Below, piece by piece: positions 25,886 to 36,054 of a stretch of 64,000 nucleotides of DNA. The stretch's first letter is position 1; each line of letters starts with the position of its first letter. The DNA is from Candidatus Pelagibacter communis (GTDB lineage Bacteria; Pseudomonadota; Alphaproteobacteria; Pelagibacterales; Pelagibacteraceae). The notes under the pieces were generated by a model. It was not told the origin of the DNA. It saw only the letters and a program-made list of their open reading frames with translations, and ran no database searches. The stretch lies in contig NZ_LANA01000002.1 in assembly GCF_012932795.1 (NCBI RefSeq), positions 359,500 to 423,499 of the forward strand, written 5' to 3'. The position numbers were made by a program, and so were the translations under genes.

Positions 25886-27498
25886 TTATGATTTTTAGCT
25901 GCTTTGATAAAAGATGAGAATAAAGGATGTGGTGACAAAGGTCTAGATTTAAATTCAGGGTGAAATTGAACTCCAACAAACCAAGGGTGGTTTTTTAACT
26001 CAATAATCTCTGGTAATTTGTTATCTGGTGATAATCCTGAAAAGATTAAGTCATTTTTTTCAAATTGATCCATGTAATTAATATTTACTTCATATCTGTG
26101 TCTATGTCTTTCTTGAATTAATTTTGATTTATAAATTTTTTTAATTAGTGAGTTATCTTTTAATTTTGCTTCATAAAGACCAAGTCTCATAGTGCCTCCT
26201 AGATTTTTGTCAGTTCCTATTATTTTTTTACCATCTCTATTCCATTCAGTGATTAAACCAATAATTGGAGTTCCCACTGCTCCAAATTCACTTGATGTGG
26301 CAGTTTTTATATTTAGTTTATTTCTAGCAAATTCTATAATTGCCATTTGCATTCCAAAACAAATTCCAAAAAAAGGAATTTTTTTTAATCTAGCATATCT
26401 AATTGCAGCAATTTTACCTTCGGTTCCTCTTTTACCAAAACCACCAGGTATCAAAATTCCGGAAATTCCTTTTAATTTATTTTTAATTTCAGAAACTTTC
26501 AAATTCTCAGAGTCTATTCTCACTAAATTTACTTTTAAATTATTATGAATTCCACCATGTGCTAGTGCTTCATCTAATGATTTATAAGCATCTTTAAGAT
26601 CAACATATTTGCCAATTATTGCAATATTGATTGATTTTTTAGTTTGAAGAACAATTTTTATAATTTTTTTCCAAGGGTTTAAGTTAACCTTTTTTCTGGA
26701 TTTAATTTTAAAATATTCAAGTACTTGCTTATCTAAATTTTCTCTATTAAAACTAATTGGAGCTTCATAGATAGTTTTAACATCTACTGTTTGAATTACA
26801 TTTTCAATATTAACGTTACAAAACAAGGATATCTTTTTTCTATGCTCTAATGGAATGGATCTTTCAGATCTACAAATTATTATATCCGGCTGTATGCCAA
26901 GACTTCTTAATTCTTTTACAGAATGTTGAGTAGGTTTTGTTTTAATTTCATCTGATGCTCTAAGGTATGGAACTAAAGTTAAATGAATAAATAAAGCATT
27001 TTTTTTACCGACATCATTTGCAAATTGTCTTATAGCTTCTACAAAAGGAAGGCTTTCAATATCACCTACTATTCCACCTATTTCACAAATTATAAAATCT
27101 TCTTTGGATGTATCATTTTTTATAAACTCTTTAATACGATTTGTTATGTGTGGTATAACCTGAACTGTTTTTCCAAGATACCCTCCCTTACGTTCTTTTT
27201 TTAAGACGTCACTATAGATTTTTCCTGTTGTGATGTTGTCAGAGTTTTTTGCAGATATTCCTGAAAATCTTTCGTAATGACCCAAATCTAAATCTGTTTC
27301 AGCTCCATCATCAGTTACAAAAACTTCTCCATGTTGAAATGGACTCATTGTTCCAGGATCAACATTTAAATAAGGATCCAACTTTCTTAAACGAACTTTA
27401 AAACCTCTTGATTGAAGTAAATAAGCTAAAGAAGCAGAAGAAAGACCTTTCCCTAAAGAAGATACCACGCCGCCGGTGACAAATATAAATCGCGCCAT
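25882..27498 (-). CDS. pyrG: CTP synthase
   Basis: Aminates UTP to CTP with glutamine. It has 538 residues. The N-terminal synthetase domain begins [14 protein letters not shown] and includes [19 protein letters not shown] and the Mg-binding [11 protein letters not shown]. The C-terminal class I glutamine amidotransferase domain has GGFGKRG, the nucleophile Cys near 379 in FGICFGMQ, and the terminal HPEF. The 47-base spacer to secG holds no clear terminator. CTP is used by kdsB-, ispD- and cdsA-type reactions. Confidence 0.98.
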   Translation of the reverse strand: MARFIFVTGGVVSSLGKGLSSASLAYLLQSRGFKVRLRKLDPYLNVDPGTMSPFQHGEVFVTDDGAETDLDLGHYERFSGISAKNSDNITTGKIYSDVLKKERKGGYLGKTVQVIPHITNRIKEFIKNDTSKEDFIICEIGGIVGDIESLPFVEAIRQFANDVGKKNALFIHLTLVPYLRASDEIKTKPTQHSVKELRSLGIQPDIIICRSERSIPLEHRKKISLFCNVNIENVIQTVDVKTIYEAPISFNRENLDKQVLEYFKIKSRKKVNLNPWKKIIKIVLQTKKSINIAIIGKYVDLKDAYKSLDEALAHGGIHNNLKVNLVRIDSENLKVSEIKNKLKGISGILIPGGFGKRGTEGKIAAIRYARLKKIPFFGICFGMQMAIIEFARNKLNIKTATSSEFGAVGTPIIGLITEWNRDGKKIIGTDKNLGGTMRLGLYEAKLKDNSLIKKIYKSKLIQERHRHRYEVNINYMDQFEKNDLIFSGLSPDNKLPEIIELKNHPWFVGVQFHPEFKSRPLSPHPLFSSFIKAAKNHK

Positions 27499-27545
27499 GG
27501 AATTATCTTATAGCGATTATTTATAAAAATGGAAAGAATTAATTA

Positions 27546-27842
27546 TTAATTTTCAGGAATTGAGGGTGTATCACTAGATTTTTCCTCAATGACATCTAAT
27601 ACTGAGGATGTGGGTGTTAACTCTCCTCTGGATATTATTGTTAAAGCTAAGCTACAAATTATAAATAAAGTGGCAACTACAGCTGTAGCCTTACTCATAA
27701 AATTGCCAGCAGATCTAGAAAGCATAAAATTATCTTGAGAAACACCAATACCAAGTGCTCCCCCTTCAGATTTTTGAACAAGCACCAAAAGCACAAGTAT
27801 TGTAGCTAGTACCAAGTTCACTACTAATAAAATATTTTCCAT
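27546..27842 (-). CDS. secG: Protein-export membrane protein SecG
   Basis: A 98-residue subunit of the SecYEG translocon with two membrane helices (about 3-22 and 54-72). The connecting segment has the family pattern VLVQKSEGGALGIGVSQDNFMLSRSAGNFMSKATA. The acidic, Ser-rich C-terminal tail is poorly conserved, as usual. The tpiA-secG-pyrG order is standard, with a 5-base gap to tpiA. Confidence 0.95.
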   Translation of the reverse strand: MENILLVVNLVLATILVLLVLVQKSEGGALGIGVSQDNFMLSRSAGNFMSKATAVVATLFIICSLALTIISRGELTPTSSVLDVIEEKSSDTPSIPEN

Positions 27843-27847
27843 GAGAG

Positions 27848-28588
27848 CTAACTATATGTTTTTTTGACTATATCAATAAATTTTTTAGCATTTTGAGATG
27901 CTCCGCCAATTAAAAAACCATTAATATTATTAATTTCTCTTAAGTTTATAATGTTTTGGGGGTTTACAGAGCCCCCATATAAAACTTTTGGTGATTTGGC
28001 TTTAAATTTACTTTTGATAAATTCTACTATTCTAAAAAGATCCTGTGATTTTGGAATAAGACCACTTCCTATAGCCCAAACAGGTTCATAGGCTATAAAA
28101 ATATTTGATTTATTTTTAATATTTTTTAAACCAATTTTAATTTGTCTAGATAAAACTAGGTAAGTTTTTTTTTTTCGTTTTTCACTTAAAGTTTCCCCAA
28201 TACAAAAAATAACTTTTAATTTAGCTTCAATAGCACTTTTTATTTTTAAATTAATTAATCTATCATTTTCACCTTTTTTTCTATTTTCTGAATGACCAAT
28301 AATTACAAAATGAGCACCAATATTTTTTAGCATACGTGGATTAACATAACCTGTGTGTGCACCATACTCTTGACTTTCATGACAATTTTGGCCACCAATA
28401 CCAATTTGACAGTCTTTAAATTTTTTTGAAAAAGAACCTATTAAAGTATTTGGAGGACAATAAATTAATCTACCTCCTCTTATTTCTTTAGATTTTGAAA
28501 ATTTAATAACTTTATCCAATGCATTTAGTGAAGATAAATTCCCATACATTTTCCAATTAGCTACAAAATACATATATTTATTTGTCAT
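27848..28588 (-). CDS. tpiA: Triose-phosphate isomerase
   Basis: Interconverts dihydroxyacetone phosphate and glyceraldehyde-3-phosphate. It has 246 residues. Visible are the substrate Lys in ANWKMYG, the catalytic His in IIGHSENR, the catalytic Glu in YEPVWAIGSG, and the phosphate-binding LYGGSVNPQN and FLIGGAS. It is first in the tpiA-to-DUF2061 run and is divergent from the ppiD-like gene with 56 bases between. Confidence 0.97.
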   Translation of the reverse strand: MTNKYMYFVANWKMYGNLSSLNALDKVIKFSKSKEIRGGRLIYCPPNTLIGSFSKKFKDCQIGIGGQNCHESQEYGAHTGYVNPRMLKNIGAHFVIIGHSENRKKGENDRLINLKIKSAIEAKLKVIFCIGETLSEKRKKKTYLVLSRQIKIGLKNIKNKSNIFIAYEPVWAIGSGLIPKSQDLFRIVEFIKSKFKAKSPKVLYGGSVNPQNIINLREINNINGFLIGGASQNAKKFIDIVKKTYS

Positions 28589-28644
28589 AATGAAAATTTT
28601 AATCTATAGCTTGATATTTTAAAGATCAATAAATTAATAAAGCA

Positions 28645-30066
28645 ATGATAAATCCTTTTCAAGATTTTACAAAAAAAAAGATTGGTGGCTTGCTGCTAAT
28701 TTTTGTTATTATAGTAGCTTTTGGGTTTGGTGGATTTGGTGGGGGTTTTAGTACAGGTAATCAAAATAATATAGCTAAAATAAATAATATCAATATCTCT
28801 ACTCAAGACTTTATGGATTACCTAAATAAATCTGGCTTGAGTCAGCAATTAATAAAAGAGAATATTAATAAAAACGTAATTGAAGAACTTTTGTCATCTT
28901 TAATTTCAATGACCTTGTTAGACCTTGAAATTAAGGATTTAAATTTAGTTTTATCAAAAGAAATGCTAGCAGAAAGACTGAAAAAAAATAAAAATTTTCA
29001 AGATGAAGATGGTAAATTTCAAAGAACACTTTATGAAAAATTTCTATTAACAAATAATATGAGTGCAGCAATGTACGAAATGAAATTAAAAAGTAATGCT
29101 CTGCAAAAAGAACTATTTACATACATAAGTGGTGGAGCAAAATCACCTAATTTTTTGGTACACAGCTTTTTTAAAGAAAATAATAGAAAATTAGATATCA
29201 GCTTTATTAATTTAAATAAATTTTATAAAAAAGTTAATGAATTTACTGATCAAGATATGAATCTCTTTATGAAGAAAAATTCAGAAAAACTAAAACAAGA
29301 TTATATAGATTTTTCTTACGTAATACTAACACCAAAAAATTTAATAGGTCTTGATGAATTTAATCAGGCCTTTTTTGATTCAATTGATGAAATCGAAAAC
29401 AAAATATCTAAAGATATTAATTTTAAAACTATTATTAATGAACTTGCTATAAAGCCGATTATAAAAAGAAATTATATTAATTTAGAAAATAAAAAAACTA
29501 TAGAGAATACGATTTATAATTCTAGAAAAGATAAAATTGAAATACTTGAAGATAATGGAGCTTTTATTTTTTATCATATCGATGATATTAAATCTAAATT
29601 GCCAGATTTAAAGGATGATCAATTTGCAAAACAAATAAAAAAACTTATATTTCAAGAAAAAAAATTTGAATTTAACAAATCAATACTAGATCAAATAGAT
29701 AAAAAAAAATTCAATGATGAGTACTTTAATAAACTCGCAAATGGTAAAATTGAAAAAATACAATTAAATTCAATTAAAGATGTCAACAAGTTTAAAAATA
29801 ATTCTGTAGAAATTTTATACTCTCTACCAATTAATACATTTACCATGATTGCTGATAATGAAGACAACATATTTGTAGCTAAAGTAATAAGGTATGAAGA
29901 TATAAGTATTGACCAAAATTCAAAAAAATTTAATGCTATTTCTAATGAAGCTAGTGCTGAAAATAGAAATAGTATATTAAAATCTTATGATTTTCTGTTA
30001 AACAGTAAATACAAAGTTATTGTTAATGAAAAAACTCTTGATAGAGTGAAAAATTATTTTAGATAA
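28645..30066 (+). CDS. ppiD: PpiD/SurA-type periplasmic folding protein (SurA_N domain)
   Basis: A 473-residue inner-membrane-anchored periplasmic chaperone. It has a short cytoplasmic N-terminus, one membrane helix (about 14-31, with Gly-rich FGFGGFGGGF), then a SurA_N-like domain (about 40-170). PpiD of E. coli is longer (about 620) and has a central parvulin domain; here that region is strongly diverged and I cannot see an intact PPIase core, so isomerase activity is doubtful. Its position before trpE is conserved in alphaproteobacteria. The stop overlaps the trpE start by one base. Confidence 0.85.
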   Translation: MINPFQDFTKKKIGGLLLIFVIIVAFGFGGFGGGFSTGNQNNIAKINNINISTQDFMDYLNKSGLSQQLIKENINKNVIEELLSSLISMTLLDLEIKDLNLVLSKEMLAERLKKNKNFQDEDGKFQRTLYEKFLLTNNMSAAMYEMKLKSNALQKELFTYISGGAKSPNFLVHSFFKENNRKLDISFINLNKFYKKVNEFTDQDMNLFMKKNSEKLKQDYIDFSYVILTPKNLIGLDEFNQAFFDSIDEIENKISKDINFKTIINELAIKPIIKRNYINLENKKTIENTIYNSRKDKIEILEDNGAFIFYHIDDIKSKLPDLKDDQFAKQIKKLIFQEKKFEFNKSILDQIDKKKFNDEYFNKLANGKIEKIQLNSIKDVNKFKNNSVEILYSLPINTFTMIADNEDNIFVAKVIRYEDISIDQNSKKFNAISNEASAENRNSILKSYDFLLNSKYKVIVNEKTLDRVKNYFR

Positions 30067-31520
30067 TGTTAAATCGAAACTTTAAAGATTTTAAGTTTCA
30101 ACACTCAAGAAACAAAAATCAAATCATTTACACATCCCAAAAAGTACAAGGTGATCAAGAAGTTTTAAATTTGATTGATAATTTTCTTAATGAAAAGAAT
30201 AGTTTTATCTTTGAGTCAGTAGAAAAAGGAAAAATAAAAGGGAGATACACAATTTTTGGTAAAAACCCAGACAAAATATGGGAGTTTAATAATAAAAACT
30301 CTTATCTGATTACAAACAACGCTAGAAAAAAAATTAGAGGTACACCTGATAAAATTATTGAAAAAATTATAGAAAGTTTCAAGTTTAAGACACCAAAAGA
30401 TTTACCTCCAATATGTTCGTTGATATCAGGTTATTTTTCTTATGATTCTATTAGATACATCGAAAAAATACCTAATAAATGTAAGGATGATTTGAAACTT
30501 CCGGATGTGAGACTCTTGAGACCAAGAACACTAATTATTCATGATAATTTTAAAAAAAAAATATTTTATATTATAAATATCTTTAAAGATGAAAAAATTT
30601 CAAATTATAAAAGAAGATATTTAGAAATTGGCAGTGAAATTAATGATCTACTAATCCAAGCTTCATTAATAAAAAATAATTTTTACAATAGTACAAAAAC
30701 TAGTATTAAAATTAAATCTAACACATCAAAAAACAAATTTTTGAAAATGGTCGATAAAGCCAAAAAATACATTAAGATTGGAGATATTTTTCAAGTTGTT
30801 TTGAGCCAACGATTTGAAGCTAAATTATCTAAGAAACCACTAGAGATTTATAAAAAATTAAGAGTTACTAATCCTTCACCATTTATGTATTTTTTTAATT
30901 TTGATGATTTTCAAATAATAGGAGCTAGTCCAGAAATCTTAGTTAGATTAAGAGATAATAAAATTACAGTTAGACCAATAGCAGGAACCAGACCTAGAGG
31001 TAAAAACGCTAAAGAAGATAATTTTTTTGCAAAGGATTTATTGCAAGATAAAAAAGAGCTCTCAGAACATCTAATGCTACTTGATTTGGGTAGAAATGAT
31101 GCGGGTAAAGTTTCTAAAGTAGGTAGTATTAAAGTGACTGAGAGTTTTATGATCGAGAAATACTCACATGTTATGCATATAGTTTCCAATGTTATTGGGA
31201 TTTATAATAAAAAATTTTCAAAATTTAAATCATTACTTGCTGGCTTTCCAGCTGGAACTGTTTCGGGTGCGCCCAAAATTCGAGCTATGGAAATAATAGA
31301 TGAGCTAGAAACAACAAGAAGAAAAGTTTATGCTGGTGGTATTGGTTATTTTTCAGCAAACGGTGAGTTTGATACATGTATTGCATTAAGAACAGCTGTT
31401 GCCAAAAATAAAAAATTTTATGTCCAAGCAGGCGCAGGCATTGTAGCAGATAGTAAACCAATTAAAGAATACGAAGAAACAGTCAATAAAGCAAAGGCCT
31501 TAATGAATGCTCTAAAATAA
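30066..31520 (+). CDS. trpE: Anthranilate synthase component I
   Basis: Makes anthranilate from chorismate with the TrpG glutaminase. It has 484 residues. The N-terminal domain has ESVEKGKIKGRYTIFG, in the region that binds feedback tryptophan. The catalytic domain has RPIAGTRPRG, ELSEHLMLLDLGRND, and AGTVSGAPKIRAMEII. It starts inside the ppiD stop (TAATG) and ends in the same way at trpG, leaving no room for a leader-peptide attenuator. Control must act at the ppiD promoter or by feedback. Confidence 0.97.
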   Translation: MLNRNFKDFKFQHSRNKNQIIYTSQKVQGDQEVLNLIDNFLNEKNSFIFESVEKGKIKGRYTIFGKNPDKIWEFNNKNSYLITNNARKKIRGTPDKIIEKIIESFKFKTPKDLPPICSLISGYFSYDSIRYIEKIPNKCKDDLKLPDVRLLRPRTLIIHDNFKKKIFYIINIFKDEKISNYKRRYLEIGSEINDLLIQASLIKNNFYNSTKTSIKIKSNTSKNKFLKMVDKAKKYIKIGDIFQVVLSQRFEAKLSKKPLEIYKKLRVTNPSPFMYFFNFDDFQIIGASPEILVRLRDNKITVRPIAGTRPRGKNAKEDNFFAKDLLQDKKELSEHLMLLDLGRNDAGKVSKVGSIKVTESFMIEKYSHVMHIVSNVIGIYNKKFSKFKSLLAGFPAGTVSGAPKIRAMEIIDELETTRRKVYAGGIGYFSANGEFDTCIALRTAVAKNKKFYVQAGAGIVADSKPIKEYEETVNKAKALMNALK

Positions 31521-32092
31521 TGAAAATTATATTAATAGATAACTACGATAGTTTTACATTTAACCTATATCACTACATATCTTCGTTGGGAATTAACGTA
31601 GATGTAATTAGAAATGATGAAATTACTGATAAGCAAATAATAAAAAAGAAATATGATAGAATTGTTATTTCACCAGGCCCGGGTAATCCAAATCAATCAG
31701 GAAATTGCATCAAGATAGTAAAATCTTTATACAAAAAAATTCCAATATTAGGTGTTTGTTTAGGTCATCAAATTATTGGACAAGTATTTGGTTCAAAGAT
31801 TATTCAAGCCAAAAAACTAATGCATGGAAAAACGAGTGTAATTATATCTAAAAAAATTGGTATATTAAAAAATCTTCCTTCTAAATTTGAAGCTACAAGA
31901 TACCACAGTCTAATTATTGATAAAAAAACACTTTCCAGTGAACTTGAAATTAGTGCTGAAACAAAAGATGGAACTATTATGGGTGTAAAACATAAAAGAT
32001 ATAACATTCATGGTGTTCAATTTCATCCCGAGAGTATAAAAACTACTATTGGCATGAAAATATTAAAAAATTTTATAAATTATAAAAATTAA
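31520..32092 (+). CDS. trpG: Anthranilate synthase component II (glutamine amidotransferase)
   Basis: A 190-residue glutaminase subunit that supplies ammonia to TrpE. The catalytic triad is visible: Cys80 in GVCLGHQ, His169 and Glu171 in FHPES; the oxyanion-strand SPGPGNP (51-57) is intact. It shares one base with trpE upstream and with trpD downstream. A role also in p-aminobenzoate synthesis is possible, as in bacteria with a single such subunit, but cannot be decided here. Confidence 0.97.
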   Translation: MKIILIDNYDSFTFNLYHYISSLGINVDVIRNDEITDKQIIKKKYDRIVISPGPGNPNQSGNCIKIVKSLYKKIPILGVCLGHQIIGQVFGSKIIQAKKLMHGKTSVIISKKIGILKNLPSKFEATRYHSLIIDKKTLSSELEISAETKDGTIMGVKHKRYNIHGVQFHPESIKTTIGMKILKNFINYKN

Positions 32093-33084
32093 TGCAAAAA
32101 TATCTTGAGAAACTAAGAAATAAAGAAAATTTATCTTTTAATGAGAGTAAGGCAGCATTTGAAATACTAATGGATGGTAAAGCTTCAGATATTGAAATAT
32201 TTGATTTTTTAACTTTATTATCTGCAAAAGGTGAGGTTTCTGATGAGATCGCTGGAGGTGTTTATGTATTAAGAAATAAATCTAAAAGAGTTAACGTTAA
32301 GGATTGCGTTGACACATGTGGCACGGGTGGAGATGGAATGAACACACTAAATATTTCCACAGCTTCAGCATTATTATTATCTAGTATGGGCATCAATGTA
32401 GCAAAACACGGTAATAAAGCAGTTTCATCTAAATGTGGATCTGGGGATGTTTTAGAAGCTTTAAATATAAGAATTGATTTAGAACCGAATGATATTGAAG
32501 AACAAATTAATAAAAATAATTTTGGTTTTATGTTTGCACCAAACTATCACAGCGCAATGCGATTTGTAGGACCGACGAGAAAAAAAATAGGTAAAAGAAC
32601 AATATTCAACATGATTGGGCCTTTAAGTAGCCCTGCCCTTGTTGATAGACAAGTTGTTGGTGTTTTTGATAAGAATTTATTAAAAATTTTTGCTGATGCT
32701 CTTAGAAATTTGAATATTAAATATGCCTGGATTGTAAATAGTGAAGATGGTATGGATGAAATATCTCCTTATGCAAAAACAAACGTAGTACAATTAAAAA
32801 ATGGTGAAATTTCAGAAATAATAATAGATCCTAAAGAATTAAATATTGGTGCAAATAATTTTGATGATTTATTAGGTGATGATGCTAAATTTAATGCAAG
32901 TAAAATGATTGATATATTTAAAGGTGAAGATAACGATTTCTCAAAGGCTGTCTGTTTAAATGCTGCAGCAGGACTTATTGTTACAGAAAAAAATTCAAAA
33001 TTTAAAGATGCCTATGACTCAGCAAGATCACACATATTATCTGGTAAGACATTTGAAAATATAAAGAATATACAGAATGTCTGA
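32092..33084 (+). CDS. trpD: Anthranilate phosphoribosyltransferase
   Basis: Transfers phosphoribose from PRPP to anthranilate. It has 330 residues. Substrate-binding motifs are DTCGTGGDGMNTLNISTA, KHGNKAVSSKCGSGDVLEAL, FAPNYHSAMRFVGPTRKKIGKRTIFNMIGPL, and the metal-binding DGMDE. It overlaps trpG by one base and trpC by 8 bases. The trpB, trpA and trpF genes are not in this window. Confidence 0.98.
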   Translation: MQKYLEKLRNKENLSFNESKAAFEILMDGKASDIEIFDFLTLLSAKGEVSDEIAGGVYVLRNKSKRVNVKDCVDTCGTGGDGMNTLNISTASALLLSSMGINVAKHGNKAVSSKCGSGDVLEALNIRIDLEPNDIEEQINKNNFGFMFAPNYHSAMRFVGPTRKKIGKRTIFNMIGPLSSPALVDRQVVGVFDKNLLKIFADALRNLNIKYAWIVNSEDGMDEISPYAKTNVVQLKNGEISEIIIDPKELNIGANNFDDLLGDDAKFNASKMIDIFKGEDNDFSKAVCLNAAAGLIVTEKNSKFKDAYDSARSHILSGKTFENIKNIQNV

Positions 33085-33868
33085 AAATATTTTAGAAAAA
33101 ATAATTAAAAAGAAAATCGAACGTGTCGATTTATTAAAAAAATCAGTTTCATTAGAATCTTTAGATTCAAAAATAAATGAAAATAAATCATTTATCGATT
33201 TTAAAGAAAAAATACAAAAAAATATTGATAATAATAAAATTTCTTTAATTGCTGAAATTAAAAAAGCTAGTCCTTCTGCTGGTATAATAATAGAAAATTA
33301 TGACCCTTTAAATATAGCTAAAATTTACAATGACAATAAAGCAACTTGTTTGTCTATACTTACTGAAGAAGATTTTTTTTTAGGTAATCTAATTCACGTA
33401 AGTAAAATAAAAGAAAAAATAAAACTTCCTGTTCTTTGTAAAGATTTTTTTATAGATAAATTTCAAGTTAATCTTGCGAAAAGTTATGGTGCTGATGCTA
33501 TATTAATAATAATAGCTGGGGTTACTGACAAACTTGCAAATGAATTATACGAAGAAGCACTAAAACTTAATATGTCTGTAATTGTTGAAGTACACACTGT
33601 TAATGAAGCCAAGAAAGCACTTAACTTTAAAGAGTCCTTAATTGGAATAAATAACAGAAACCTTAAAACTCTTAAGACAGATATAAATACAACTTATGAT
33701 ATCCATAATGTTTTAATTAGTCATGGTGGTCCTTTAATTTCAGAAAGTGGAATTAAAACAAAAGATGAACTTCTATCCTTAAAAGATAAAACTAAAATTA
33801 AAACTTTTTTAATTGGTGAATCACTTTTAAAAAACTTGGATAATAATTCAATTTTTTCAGTTCTATAG
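33077..33868 (+). CDS. trpC: Indole-3-glycerol phosphate synthase
   Basis: Ring-closing step of tryptophan synthesis, a TIM barrel of 263 residues. Signature segments are LIAEIKKASPSAG, LSILTEEDFFLG, VLCKDFFID, AKSYGADAILII, GINNRNLKTL and ISESGI. It overlaps trpD by 8 bases and is the last gene of the ppiD-trpEGDC unit. The 88 bases after it carry the lexA control region rather than an obvious terminator. Confidence 0.97.
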   Translation: MSENILEKIIKKKIERVDLLKKSVSLESLDSKINENKSFIDFKEKIQKNIDNNKISLIAEIKKASPSAGIIIENYDPLNIAKIYNDNKATCLSILTEEDFFLGNLIHVSKIKEKIKLPVLCKDFFIDKFQVNLAKSYGADAILIIIAGVTDKLANELYEEALKLNMSVIVEVHTVNEAKKALNFKESLIGINNRNLKTLKTDINTTYDIHNVLISHGGPLISESGIKTKDELLSLKDKTKIKTFLIGESLLKNLDNNSIFSVL

Positions 33869-33917
33869 TCAATTAAGCCCCTATTTTAAACACTTTTTAG
33901 CTATTGTTTATTCAAGA

Positions 33918-33932
33918 GAACTTTTGTAGAAC
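33918..33932 (+). promoter_or_regulatory. LexA (SOS) box upstream of lexA
   Basis: GAAC-N7-GAAC at 33918-33932, the reverse complement of the alphaproteobacterial SOS box GTTC-N7-GTTC. It matches perfectly and ends 24 bases before the lexA ATG. It indicates that LexA represses its own gene. Confidence 0.85.
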
Positions 33933-33956
33933 ATACTTTGTACGATATTTGTTCTT

Positions 33957-34634
33957 ATGCTAACTAAAAAACAAAAAAACCTACTTTTATTTATTAACAA
34001 AAAGTTAAGAGCTTCTGGGGTTTCTCCTTCTTATGAGGAAATGAAAGATTCACTTAATTTAAAATCTAAATCTGGAATTCACAGACTAATTAGTGCTTTA
34101 GAAGAAAGAGGCTTTATTAGAAGGTTAGCTCACAAAGCAAGAGCTTTAGAGGTTATTAAACTTCCAGAAACAGCTTCGGCAAACGATATTTATAACAGCT
34201 TTTCACCAAGTGTCATTAAAGGTGGATTGGATACTGAAGAGACTAAAATAGATGAAATGGAAATACCGGTGCTGGGTAAAATTGCAGCAGGAACGCCTGT
34301 AGAAGCTATTCAAAACGAAGTTGCTAGAATACCTCTTCCAAGTAATCTTGAAAAAAATGGCCAATACTTCGGTCTTAAAGTCCAAGGCGACTCAATGATT
34401 GAGGCTGGAATTAATGAAGGAGATACTGTCATAATCAAAAGATCTGACACTGCTGATAATGGTAAAATTGTAGTAGCCCTAATTGATGAACATGAGGCAA
34501 TGCTAAAAAGAATTAGAAGAAAAGGCAAAACAGTTGCGCTTGAGAGTGCAAATAGAAATTATGAGACTAAAATATTTGGTCCTGACAGAGTTAAAGTTCA
34601 GGGTGTTTTAGTATCTTTATATAGAAACTTCTAA
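33957..34634 (+). CDS. lexA: SOS-response repressor LexA
   Basis: A 225-residue repressor of DNA-damage genes that cleaves itself when RecA is active. The N-terminal winged HTH is at 1-65 (SPSYEEMKDSLNLKSKSGIH). The cleavage site is Ala111-Gly112 in GKIAAGTPVEA. The catalytic pair is Ser146 (QGDSMIEAG) and Lys184 (AMLKRI). An SOS box lies just upstream. The position after trpC and before gltX follows the alphaproteobacterial order, although the moaC/moeA genes often found between trpC and lexA are absent. Confidence 0.98.
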   Translation: MLTKKQKNLLLFINKKLRASGVSPSYEEMKDSLNLKSKSGIHRLISALEERGFIRRLAHKARALEVIKLPETASANDIYNSFSPSVIKGGLDTEETKIDEMEIPVLGKIAAGTPVEAIQNEVARIPLPSNLEKNGQYFGLKVQGDSMIEAGINEGDTVIIKRSDTADNGKIVVALIDEHEAMLKRIRRKGKTVALESANRNYETKIFGPDRVKVQGVLVSLYRNF

Positions 34635-34656
34635 GAAAATAGTCTAAACATTTCGA

Positions 34657-36051
34657 ATGTCTAAAGTAGCAACAAGATTTGCTCCCTCACCAACTGGGGC
34701 TTTACATATAGGAGGTGTTAGAACAGCTTTATTTAATTGGCTATATTCTAAGAACCAAAAAGGAACTTTTCACTTAAGAATTGAAGACACAGATATAGAA
34801 AGATCTAAAGATGAATATAAATTTCAAATTATTAAATCTTTAAAGTGGATTGGTATAGAGCATGATGGTGATGAATATATTCAATCAAAAAAAATAAATG
34901 ACCATGTAAATATTGTAAATGAATTGCTTAAAAATAATCATGCTTATAAGTGCTATTGCTCAAGTGAAGAAATTGAAGAACAGAAAAAAAGAGCCAGACA
35001 AAAAAAACTCCCTTATATATATAACAGAAAATGGAGAGACCTTACAGAAGCAGTTGCTCCAAAAAATATAAAACCTGTAATTAGATTTAAAAGTAAAATT
35101 GATGGGACTTCTATTTTAAAAGATTTGGTTCAGGGAGATGTTGAAATAGAGAATAGCACAATTGAAGATTTTATAATTTTAAGAAACGACGGTACACCGA
35201 CATATAATCTATCTGCAACAGTTGATGATCATCAAATGAGTATGACTCATATCATTAGGGGAGACGATCACAAAATAAATACTTTCAAACAAATCCAAAT
35301 ATACATTGCTATGAAATGGGATTTACCACAATTTGCACATATACCTCTTATTCATACTATTGAGGGTAAAAAATTATCAAAAAGAGATAACGCATCAACA
35401 TTAGATGATTATTCCAAAATTGGAATTATGCCTGATGCCCTAAGAAATTATTTACTTAGACTTGGTTGGTCATATGAGGATAAAGAAATATTTACATTAG
35501 AAGAAAGTATCAAATACTTTAATCTAAAAGGAATTGGAAAGTCACCTTCTAAATTAGATATGAGTCGTATTCTCTCAATGAATGAACACTATATTAAAAC
35601 AATTGATGAAAATGATCTTTATCAACAATTGCTAAAATACTGTGAACTTTTTAAACATAAAATTGAGAATACTAAAAGAGAAAAAATAAAATCTTCTTTA
35701 ACATTTTTAAAGAATAAAGCTAAGACGCTAGAAGATATTCATAATAACTCTAAGTATATTATTTTTGATGAAATTGATCAAAATCAAGAAGACTTTAAAC
35801 TTATTGATAGTAATGCAAAAAAAATTATATCTGATTTTTCTAAAGAAATTTCTGCAATTAAGGATTTAAATAGGGTTACATTAGAACCAGTTATTAACAA
35901 TCTAATAGAATCATACAAGACTAACTTTAAAGGTGTTGGTCAACCTTTAAGGATAGCATTGACTGGCTCAAAATTTGGACCTGGTATTTATGATATAATT
36001 ATATCATTGGGAAAAGATGAGACACAGAAAAGATTGAATAAGATAGTTTAA
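34657..36051 (+). CDS. gltX: Glutamyl-tRNA synthetase
   Basis: Class I synthetase of 464 residues that charges tRNA-Glu (and, in many alphaproteobacteria, mischarges tRNA-Gln for later amidation). The HIGH-type box is APSPTGALHIGG (9-20) and the KMSKS-type loop is GKKLSKRDNAS near 238. Cys residues of the zinc-type insertion appear in YKCYCSSEE, but the distal pair is lacking. It starts 22 bases after lexA and ends three bases from the convergent lpxB stop. Whether it is the discriminating or non-discriminating form cannot be told here. Confidence 0.97.
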   Translation: MSKVATRFAPSPTGALHIGGVRTALFNWLYSKNQKGTFHLRIEDTDIERSKDEYKFQIIKSLKWIGIEHDGDEYIQSKKINDHVNIVNELLKNNHAYKCYCSSEEIEEQKKRARQKKLPYIYNRKWRDLTEAVAPKNIKPVIRFKSKIDGTSILKDLVQGDVEIENSTIEDFIILRNDGTPTYNLSATVDDHQMSMTHIIRGDDHKINTFKQIQIYIAMKWDLPQFAHIPLIHTIEGKKLSKRDNASTLDDYSKIGIMPDALRNYLLRLGWSYEDKEIFTLEESIKYFNLKGIGKSPSKLDMSRILSMNEHYIKTIDENDLYQQLLKYCELFKHKIENTKREKIKSSLTFLKNKAKTLEDIHNNSKYIIFDEIDQNQEDFKLIDSNAKKIISDFSKEISAIKDLNRVTLEPVINNLIESYKTNFKGVGQPLRIALTGSKFGPGIYDIIISLGKDETQKRLNKIV

Positions 36052-36054
36052 AAA

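Noticed and set aside
29990..30066. A trp attenuator or leader peptide before trpE.
   Set aside because: trpE starts inside the ppiD stop codon. There is no non-coding leader and no run of Trp codons.
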